Origin: Gammaproteobacteria bacterium
GTDB lineage: Bacteria; Pseudomonadota; Gammaproteobacteria; UBA9214
NCBI GenBank assembly: GCA_030599705.1
Contig: JAUVNM010000141.1
Coordinates: 1-5,428, forward strand
Length of the DNA: 5,428 bases
Direction: 5' to 3'
Positions 1 to 4,766 of this stretch are shown piece by piece. The position numbers were made by a program, and so were the translations under genes. The notes under the pieces were generated by a model. It was not told the DNA's origin. It made no database searches and saw only the letters and a program-made list of their open reading frames with translations. Each line of letters opens with the position of its first letter. Positions within the stretch are counted from its first letter, which is position 1.

Positions 1-190
1 GCCTATGATGATCGCGGCGCTGGCCCGCGGCGGCCGTTATACGTGCGCCGGCGCGATAGCCGGGCCCATCGTGAACTTCGACCTCAGAACCTTCTATTTG
101 CAGGACCTCACCTTCACCGGGGCGACGATCGTGCCGCCGGTATGGCCCAGGTCGTCGGGCATGCGGATCGCTCCCACGCAATCGAACTGA
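1..190 (+). pseudogene. Zinc-type alcohol dehydrogenase (MDR family), 3' fragment with an abnormal end
   Basis: The frame is open at the left edge (codons from base 2), so the gene begins outside the window. It reads through ARGGRYTCAGAIAGP, FDLRTFYL and DLTFTGATIVPP. I recognise these from zinc-binding alcohol dehydrogenases/quinone oxidoreductases of the medium-chain family, where they form the end of the NAD(P)-binding Rossmann domain and the following strand. Family members normally continue from VPPG.. into a conserved tail of about 45 residues (an LVGYIERGEIRP-like stretch). Here, after base 138, the frame gives 16 unrelated residues and stops with TGA at 188-190. A neighbouring frame over about 136-172 reads GMAQVVGHADR, which resembles the expected continuation, so a one-base frameshift may precede the break. 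The C-terminal part of the enzyme is lost, so the product is probably non-functional. Family assignment is from memory; the broken end is seen directly. Confidence 0.5.
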
Positions 191-1296
191 AGCACGGTTT
201 CCACCACCCGCTGCTGGAATCCAGCCTGCCGGTAGAGCTCGATCACCTTGATATAGAGGCGCGGGGCCTGCGAACTCCCGGGGGCGCGTTGCACCAGTGC
301 CAGCCAGGTCCTGGCTGCTTCGCTGACCTGGTCGTGACCGGCATAGAATTCGGCAAGATTGAGGTAGATCTGGTCTTCGTAGATCCGGTTGCCGTGGCGC
401 TTGAAATAGGCCGCAACGGAGTCCACACCCGCCTGGTGGGAAAAGCTCATGCTGATCACCCGAAACACATCAGCAAGCTGTTCCTGCTCAGCGCGGGAAA
501 GCGTGGCAAGCCGGGACTCAAGATCTGTACCGGCAGGCAGCTTCAGATCAAGCAGAGTAAAAAACGCATTCAGCGCACCGTCGTAGCGCTCCTGCTTGAA
601 CAGACTCCAGCCAAGCTTGTAGAGGGCCTGTTGGTAGGCAGACACCGACTCACCCAGTTCCACTACCGCCCGATAGGCCTGCTCGGCTGCCGGGTACGCC
701 CCCTCTCCAAACAGTAATTCACCACGCCGGAACTGGGTATCGGCATAGAGCCGCGTATTGGCATCCGGATCATGTTCGAGCAGGCGGTCTATGGCCTTGA
801 CGGCCTGCTCCGCCTGACCGGTTTCCTGGTACGCTCTCGACAGTTGGTACAGCAGCTCCGCCGTGTCCTGATCAGCCGGGTGCCTGTCCAGCAGCTGTTG
901 ATAAATCTCGATTGCTTCGCCGTAACGCCGCATGGCCGAGGCATCCAGCGGCGCGGCACCCTCCCCGCCAACGGGTTCGGTCGCCTGCTTATCCGCTGCA
1001 CTCTCAAGCAGCAGATCGGCGAGGCGACGCGCAATTTCATCGTGCCTGGATCCGTCCGGATATCGCTCAAGATAGTCGCGATAGGCTGCAATAGCCTTCT
1101 CGCGATCATCCCCCGCGCGCGCACCGCCTGGCGCCGGGCCCGGCGCTGCAGCAAGGTCGGCAAGTGTAGACACGCTGGCAGCCTGCGTGGTTGCCGGGTC
1201 CACTGCGGGCTGACTTGAGCAAGCCAGCATCAGCACCAGGCAAGTCGCGGGCAGCACCGCTGTCCGGCCTGCTTTAGTTGTCGGAAGCCTGATCAT
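94..1296 (-). CDS. TPR lipoprotein, C-terminally truncated, with a chimeric tail
   Basis: 400-aa frame starting at ATG 1296. The N-terminus has a basic start (MIRLPTTKAGR), a hydrophobic run and LMLAC with Cys26, consistent with a lipoprotein signal. Ser follows the Cys, so outer-membrane sorting is expected. Residues 45-62 are an Ala/Pro/Gly linker. TPR-like helix pairs follow: AIAAYRDYLERYPDG (69-82), EAIEIYQQLLDRHP (about 126-139), AYQETGQAEQAVKAIDRLL (about 155-173), AAEQAYRAVVELG (about 203-215), the GWSLFKQERYDGAL stretch (about 229-242) and ARTWLALVQRAP (about 326-337). TPR character lasts to about VVET367 (base 196). The last 33 residues are unlike it, and from about base 138 they are the antisense of the dehydrogenase fragment, with TAG at 96-94. 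Relatives I recall are about twice as long, so a C-terminal TPR half is probably missing. The start overlaps the upstream gene by 23 nt, indicating coupling. The likely role is a scaffold in an envelope complex; the truncated form may be inactive. Confidence 0.5.
   Translation of the reverse strand: MIRLPTTKAGRTAVLPATCLVLMLACSSQPAVDPATTQAASVSTLADLAAAPGPAPGGARAGDDREKAIAAYRDYLERYPDGSRHDEIARRLADLLLESAADKQATEPVGGEGAAPLDASAMRRYGEAIEIYQQLLDRHPADQDTAELLYQLSRAYQETGQAEQAVKAIDRLLEHDPDANTRLYADTQFRRGELLFGEGAYPAAEQAYRAVVELGESVSAYQQALYKLGWSLFKQERYDGALNAFFTLLDLKLPAGTDLESRLATLSRAEQEQLADVFRVISMSFSHQAGVDSVAAYFKRHGNRIYEDQIYLNLAEFYAGHDQVSEAARTWLALVQRAPGSSQAPRLYIKVIELYRQAGFQQRVVETVLQFDCVGAIRMPDDLGHTGGTIVAPVKVRSCK
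139..195. other. Rearrangement junction between dehydrogenase and TPR gene remnants
   Basis: To the left of 138 the plus strand is recognisable dehydrogenase; to the right of 196 the minus strand is recognisable TPR protein. The 57 bases between cannot be assigned with confidence. A shifted plus frame (GMAQVVGHADR) hints at dehydrogenase to about 172, and the minus frame LQF may be TPR down to about 181, so the break itself is likely near 172-182. No IS element, target duplication or integrase site is visible. A real deletion/inversion and an assembly chimera are both possible. Confidence 0.5.
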
Positions 1297-3367
1297 AGGT
1301 CTTTGCCAGTTCCAGATTTGCCTGCTCCAGAAGGCCCTCCAGCTGATGCCGGCGATGTTTCAGTTCATCGAGAGCAAGCGCCTGTGTGTAGCCTTCATTG
1401 AGAGCAATGGCATTATTGACCCGGCCACGCAGCCGCAGGATTCTTTCACGCAGCGCTGCGATACGGCCCTCCAGCCCATCGACACCCGGCGACTCTGCAT
1501 CGAACGCCCGGCTCAGTCGTGCCACGCGATCCGTGGCGCTGCCAAGCGCGGCGGCCAGCTCCTGCAATGCCTCGCCTACCGGTTCTGCACCGGGATTGAA
1601 TCCGGCCTCTACGCCGGGTGCACTGATCAGCCGCATCCGCTGGCGCCGGTCAGCTTGCCTTGCCCGGGATGCATCAAACGCGACAGCATCCGGATAGGCG
1701 TAATCCGGGTCATTCCCGGGCATTTGAAACCTGCCGGCTTCCGGCAGCCACACAATCTGTGACCCGGGGAGCCCGATGTCCTCGGGCCCCTGCAGCAACG
1801 CGGTAGGTTCAGGCTCCCCAGGCAAGCCGGTGAATTCCGGCTCAGGCAGCCCGGCGAACCCGGATTCCGGTAATCCCTCCAGAACAGAGCCCTCTGGCAA
1901 CTCAATTTCCGGCAGCGAAGGAATTCCCCGGGATGGGTGTTCCGCTTGCTGCCCTTCGCGTCGCTCCCACTCCACCTCCCATTCCGGATCGGCGGGCAGA
2001 CCGGTATGGCCCTTGTCCCTGGCCCGTCCCCTGCCCTCACCCGCTGCGGGTCCGCCGGACGACTCCTGCGCAGCTGACATCGATGGCGGAATTGCTGTTG
2101 ATCGACTATCAGGGTCCCCGCCTGGTTGAACGGCCCTGGCAAGCTTGTCAATGTTGTCCAAGCCCTTGTCAATATCCTGCAACATAGACTGAAGGTGGCT
2201 GTACCCCTGCCGCGTTTCCTGAAAATTCCGGCTCGCGAGGAGTCGACCGAAGTAGCGTGTCTCCGGCCTGGCAGACGCCTGTCCCGGTGACCCACCCAGG
2301 GCGGCGTCTTTCTGCAGCAGCAGGCTTACGGTGCTGCCGCGGCGCACCGATTCGAGGCTGTCGTTCAAGCTGCGCAACTCGTCGGAAAAGGTCGCCACCG
2401 CCGCTTCGTAGTCCCGGGTGGCAACCTGCAATGAGTCCAGTTCCCGGTACACGGATGGGACAACAAGCAATGTTTCCAGAACCGTGGGGTCGGTTGGTGA
2501 GCGGCCGCGCAGTTCCATCCAGGGCACCAGTGCAGCTTCGCTGCGCCCCTGTTTGTGTGCCACCCAGCCCAGGGCCTGCAAGGCCCGGTTCGTGATCGGG
2601 CCTTGCAGGCGCACCTTCTCCAGCCGTGCTTGCGCCTGCTCAAGACTTCCGCTCTGGGCAAAGACGTAGGCCAGAGACAAATTGGCCTTGTCCCTGAGCG
2701 CGAGTAATGCTTCCTCTTCGCTCTGCAAATCCGCCACGCGTTCGAGTGATTTGATGGCGTTCGCATAGTCACCCGTACGCATCAGGGCAATACCACGATT
2801 GTAGTGGGCGTAATCCGCCAACTCCGGCGCCCCTTTCCATTGTTCAAGCAGCTGCGCCGCCTGACGGTTCCGGTTCAGGGCCAGCAACACCGTGGCGTGC
2901 AACAACTGGTGATCCCCGCGAATGTCCTGCGGTATTTCACCCCGGATATGGTCGAGAGCTTCCTCTGCCGCCTCGCTATAGCCCTTGTGAAAGAATGCCT
3001 TCGCCAGTTCGTACCATGCCCGGTTCCTGACCGTATCAGGAACATTCTCATTCAGGAGAGCATGGAAGTCGAAGGCGGCGTCGATATCCAGACCGTAGGC
3101 AAGTTTCAGTCTTGCCAGCAAGATTCCGGTGTCCGTGGATGATGGCGGGAGCATGCCTTGCTCGTCTGCCAGCTGCAGTCGGGTGATTGCCGAGAAGTAA
3201 TCCTGCTGATGGAAGTGGAACAGGGCCTCGCCGTAGAGCAACTCCTGCAATCGCCCGGATTCATTTTCCCGGGGGTCTGCCAATGCCATAGGGTTCAACA
3301 GCATTAGCACCCATAGCATGGAGCAGCGGAAGATCGTACGGGCAAATTCAGGCAAGCGGTCCGGCAT
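1274..3367 (-). CDS. Exported TPR / coiled-coil scaffold protein
   Basis: 697 aa from ATG 3367. In-frame GTG codons at 3379 and 3373 are alternative starts. I prefer the ATG because it lies 5 nt after the upstream stop and gives a clean signal peptide (ARTIFRCSMLWVLMLLNPMALA, cut near residue 30). Residues about 40-300 are helical TPR-type repeats, for example EALFHFHQQDYFSAITRLQL, HYNRGIALMRTGDYANAIKSL and ITNRALQALGWVAHKQGR; the NRALQALGW signature is typical of TPR proteins of this locus type. Residues about 370-412 are helical/coiled coil. Next come a Gly/Ser/Pro-rich linker, an acidic LPE-repeat tract (about 484-543) and a helical coiled-coil end (about 597-697; heptad-like around LEGRIAALRERILRLRGRV). 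There is no enzyme motif, so a periplasmic protein-protein scaffold is inferred. It sits between the coiled-coil 192-aa gene and the TPR lipoprotein gene, which suggests one complex. The exact start is uncertain by 2-4 codons. Confidence 0.5.
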   Translation of the reverse strand: MPDRLPEFARTIFRCSMLWVLMLLNPMALADPRENESGRLQELLYGEALFHFHQQDYFSAITRLQLADEQGMLPPSSTDTGILLARLKLAYGLDIDAAFDFHALLNENVPDTVRNRAWYELAKAFFHKGYSEAAEEALDHIRGEIPQDIRGDHQLLHATVLLALNRNRQAAQLLEQWKGAPELADYAHYNRGIALMRTGDYANAIKSLERVADLQSEEEALLALRDKANLSLAYVFAQSGSLEQAQARLEKVRLQGPITNRALQALGWVAHKQGRSEAALVPWMELRGRSPTDPTVLETLLVVPSVYRELDSLQVATRDYEAAVATFSDELRSLNDSLESVRRGSTVSLLLQKDAALGGSPGQASARPETRYFGRLLASRNFQETRQGYSHLQSMLQDIDKGLDNIDKLARAVQPGGDPDSRSTAIPPSMSAAQESSGGPAAGEGRGRARDKGHTGLPADPEWEVEWERREGQQAEHPSRGIPSLPEIELPEGSVLEGLPESGFAGLPEPEFTGLPGEPEPTALLQGPEDIGLPGSQIVWLPEAGRFQMPGNDPDYAYPDAVAFDASRARQADRRQRMRLISAPGVEAGFNPGAEPVGEALQELAAALGSATDRVARLSRAFDAESPGVDGLEGRIAALRERILRLRGRVNNAIALNEGYTQALALDELKHRRHQLEGLLEQANLELAKTYDQASDN
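1739..1915 (-). repeat. Degenerate LPE-repeat tract in the 697-aa protein
   Basis: The encoded segment contains repeated LPE/GLP units at about 5-10 residue spacing: SLPEIELPEG, EGLPESGFAG, LPEPEFTGLP, GEPEP, DIGLPG and WLPEAG. The underlying DNA repeats are imperfect (CTGCCGGAA, TTGCCAGAG, TTACCGGAA, CTGCCTGAG). It is probably an extended, acidic, proline-punctuated spacer between the TPR/coiled-coil part and the C-terminal helices. Confidence 0.5.
2574..2610. repeat. Perfect 14-bp inverted repeat inside the 697-aa TPR gene
   Basis: GCCTGCAAGGCCCG (2574-2587) and CGGGCCTTGCAGGC (2597-2610) are exact reverse complements around a 9-nt loop. The element lies within codons for LQGPITNRALQA, a TPR signature stretch. 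The stem is GC-rich and stable, and no U-tract follows on either strand. It may be a chance product of the coding sequence or a pausing/stability hairpin in the operon mRNA. Confidence 0.5.
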
Positions 3368-3372
3368 GGGCA

Positions 3373-3951
3373 CTACCACTCGTGAATGCTGAATTGCGGT
3401 TCCGTCCCGTTATCTCCTGTCGCTATATTGAGCTCCATGACCTTGCGACCCGAACCCTTGACAATTTTTACAGATTGCCGCCGAACAAATTGCTGCCCGT
3501 CCGTTCCCATGCCGGAAAGGGAGACATCTACAGCATGCGCTCCGTCGTGCAGCCTGCCTGCATACAGTCGGTGAATACCGCCTTTATGCAATGACGCCGC
3601 CTCGCTGCGTGTGTATACGTGTTGGTTTACAACCTGACCGTCCACCTCCAGCGAGATGCTGTTAACGTTGACAGCACTATTGTTGCTTAACGATACAAAC
3701 ACCACCAGTTGCTGGCCGTGCGGGTACAGCAATTGCTCTTCAAGCAACAGGATTTCCCGATTAATTTCCAGGACCTCCTGCTTCACTGCCTGAATTTCTC
3801 TATCCACCTGGGTGAAGCGGTCACGGGTGCTCGGCTTGTCGTCACTTGCCAACGCCAGCCCGTTGCCCGTCATCACAATAAACAACATCGAAACAACAGA
3901 CTGCAGGCTGGCATTCAAAAAACGCCGTACCGGGTAGAGACTGCGCTTCAT
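3373..3951 (-). CDS. Exported coiled-coil protein of a Pseudomonas-type conserved family (sometimes labelled AraC regulator)
   Basis: 192 aa from ATG 3951. A GTGAG-like ribosome site lies about 6 nt upstream, and the start is 7 nt after the preceding stop. Residues 1-35 form a signal peptide (KRSLYPVRR basic start, hydrophobic core, cut at ALA|SD). Residues about 44-77 form an acidic coiled coil (DREIQAVKQEVLEINREIL). They are followed by LLYP and a probable beta-sandwich domain with VVFVSLS, VDGQVVNQHVYT, KGGIHRLYAG and a C-terminal PQFSIHEW. This order (coiled coil, LEEELL(F/Y)P, beta domain with a GGVHRLY-like motif, F.V.EW end) matches a Pseudomonas family I recall that is often auto-annotated as an AraC-family transcriptional regulator. 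I see no helix-turn-helix, and the signal peptide argues for a periplasmic protein, so that label is probably wrong. Function unknown; the operon position suggests a partner of the two TPR proteins. Family recall has not been checked by search. Confidence 0.5.
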   Translation of the reverse strand: MKRSLYPVRRFLNASLQSVVSMLFIVMTGNGLALASDDKPSTRDRFTQVDREIQAVKQEVLEINREILLLEEQLLYPHGQQLVVFVSLSNNSAVNVNSISLEVDGQVVNQHVYTRSEAASLHKGGIHRLYAGRLHDGAHAVDVSLSGMGTDGQQFVRRQSVKIVKGSGRKVMELNIATGDNGTEPQFSIHEW

Positions 3952-3958
3952 TCAGTGC

Positions 3959-4573
3959 TCACTTTATAACTTTTATCAAATCACTTTCCTGCACATAAAC
4001 CCGCTTCAGGCAATCACCTTCACTCGAATCGAATTTAGTGAAAGGCCCCATTGTGCAGCGATCGGCGCCAAGCAATTTGATATGCGAAATTTCCGGGCAG
4101 GTGATGCCGATAAAGCGGACCTTCTGGTACTGACTACGGGTCGGCTTGATTGAGTTAAACGACTTGGATTGGGTATCAAACAGAACCTGATCCCTGTTAT
4201 AGACCGAGAAGCTGGGTACCAGGCTCTTGATTTTGTATGGCAGGTTATTGGTTAACCTGAAACCAACATCGCAGGCGTTGCTAAGCTCTTTGATGTTGAC
4301 CACGGCGAGTACCGCGCTTTCATCGGCTGGCAACTGCTCGACCTCAATATACTCCCAGGTATGGTCGTCCCTCAGCAGCACATGCCGACCGTCGGGCGAT
4401 ACCACTTCGATACCCTCCTTGGTGCGCGTTACGGTAACCGTAAGCGTCTCGGATTCGGCACCGGCTTCACTGTCAGTACTGGTTTCAGCGTTGACGTTCA
4501 GGCTGATCAGAAGCACGACCGCAATCATCTTGAATGGAAAATTCTTTAAATACTTTTTCACGAGCGTCTCCAT
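3959..4573 (-). CDS. Exported four-cysteine protein of unknown function
   Basis: 204 aa from ATG 4573. The frame stays open up to 4708, but the extension is Cys/aromatic-rich and lies over the intergenic repeats. The internal Met gives a proper signal peptide: METLVKKYLKNFPFK, then a hydrophobic run ending VNA|ET at residue 29. GAAAG lies 7 nt upstream as a weak ribosome site. An acidic Ser/Thr/Glu-rich stretch follows (30-45). Then comes a DGRHVLLRDDHTWEYIE motif (61-77), of the DGR-VLL-DD-TWEY kind I recall from DUF3157-like exported proteins. The C-terminal half carries Cys101, Cys159, Cys173 and Cys188, enough for two disulfides in the periplasm, within motifs such as ITCPEI, GADRCTMG and GDCLKR. 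It is first in the minus-strand operon, 7 nt before the coiled-coil gene. No enzyme motif is seen. It looks less GC-rich than the TPR genes. The function is not recognised. Confidence 0.5.
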   Translation of the reverse strand: METLVKKYLKNFPFKMIAVVLLISLNVNAETSTDSEAGAESETLTVTVTRTKEGIEVVSPDGRHVLLRDDHTWEYIEVEQLPADESAVLAVVNIKELSNACDVGFRLTNNLPYKIKSLVPSFSVYNRDQVLFDTQSKSFNSIKPTRSQYQKVRFIGITCPEISHIKLLGADRCTMGPFTKFDSSEGDCLKRVYVQESDLIKVIK

Positions 4574-4601
4574 CGTCAAGCTTTCTGCTGAATAATAAGG
4601 A

Positions 4602-4631
4602 AAAATAGCAGAGCCATGCAAACAAGTCCAA
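4602..4631 (-). promoter_or_regulatory. Weak candidate promoter for the minus-strand operon
   Basis: On the minus strand, TTGGAC (4631-4626) and TATTTT (4607-4602) are 18 bp apart, matching 3 of 6 and 4 of 6 sigma-70 consensus bases. The -35 overlaps the CAAACAAGT repeats, so a protein bound there would interfere. The match is weak, and it is offered only as the best candidate in the region. Confidence 0.5.
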
Positions 4632-4654
4632 ACAAGTGTATACTTGGTACTTGG
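4619..4654. promoter_or_regulatory. Symmetric repeat cluster, candidate operator between the divergent genes
   Basis: The 9-mer CAAACAAGT occurs at 4619-4627 and again at 4629-4637, exactly 10 bp apart (one helical turn). It is followed by ACTTGG at 4642-4647 and 4649-4654. The cores therefore read CAAGT, CAAGT, then ACTTG, ACTTG, an inverted arrangement centred at about 4639-4640. The inner pair CAAGT-gtat-ACTTG is a perfect 5-bp inverted repeat. The cluster lies 46 bp upstream of the 204-aa gene and about 112 bp upstream of the ATPase gene. This is the arrangement expected of a binding site for a dimeric regulator. No regulator is identified; the role is inferred. Confidence 0.5.
4639..4644 (+). 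promoter_or_regulatory. TATACT, candidate -10 element for the ATPase gene
   Basis: TATACT matches the sigma-70 -10 consensus at 5 of 6 bases and lies in the centre of the symmetric repeat cluster. The expected -35 position holds ATGCAA (3 of 6), so an activator would be needed. Transcription from here would give a leader of roughly 115 nt containing the long inverted repeat. Weak evidence. Confidence 0.5.
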
Positions 4655-4682
4655 AAAACAAGCACATAAAAACAAAGAGCAT

Positions 4683-4747
4683 TTTGTTGGGTACCGGCAT
4701 CCAGGCACAGCGAATCAAGCAGTTAAGCTTGGTCTCGACCCAACAAA
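4683..4747. repeat. Perfect 10-bp inverted repeat in the ATPase 5' leader
   Basis: TTTGTTGGGT (4683-4692) and ACCCAACAAA (4738-4747) are exact reverse complements. If ACC (4693-4695) also pairs with GGT (4731-4733), the stem becomes 13 bp with a 4-nt bulge (4734-4737), enclosing 35 nt. The right arm ends 19 nt before the ATPase ATG. It could form a leader hairpin in RNA or be a two-site operator in DNA. There is no U-tract after the right arm, so it is not a standard terminator for plus-strand transcription. Confidence 0.5.
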
Positions 4748-4766
4748 TAGTAAACAATCTGTTGCT

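Noticed and set aside
43..717. 224-residue plus-strand open frame opposite the TPR lipoprotein gene
   Set aside because: It is antisense to a gene with a clear lipoprotein signal and TPR pattern. Its translation has no recognisable domain, and it is an expected by-product of GC-rich coding DNA.
1131..1146. 16-bp perfect palindrome GCGCCGGGCCCGGCGC
   Set aside because: It consists only of G and C inside a Pro/Gly/Ala linker, where such palindromes arise easily; there is no sign of function.
1753..1793. GC-rich imperfect inverted repeat (GGGGAGCCCGA / TCGGGCCCC)
   Set aside because: It is bulged, GC-only and inside the LPE-repeat coding region; not convincing as a terminator.
1627..2295. 222-residue minus-strand frame within the 697-aa gene
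   Set aside because: It overlaps the scaffold gene on the same strand in another frame and gives a Cys/Arg/Pro-rich translation without domain features.
4241..4259. 7-bp hairpin CAGGTTA-ttggt-TAACCTG in the 204-aa gene
   Set aside because: It is short and within coding sequence, with no U-tract; chance is adequate.
4574..4708. 45-residue N-terminal extension of the 204-aa protein
   Set aside because: It places the signal peptide internally, is rich in Cys and aromatics, and covers the regulatory repeats. The Met at 4573 gives a proper signal peptide.
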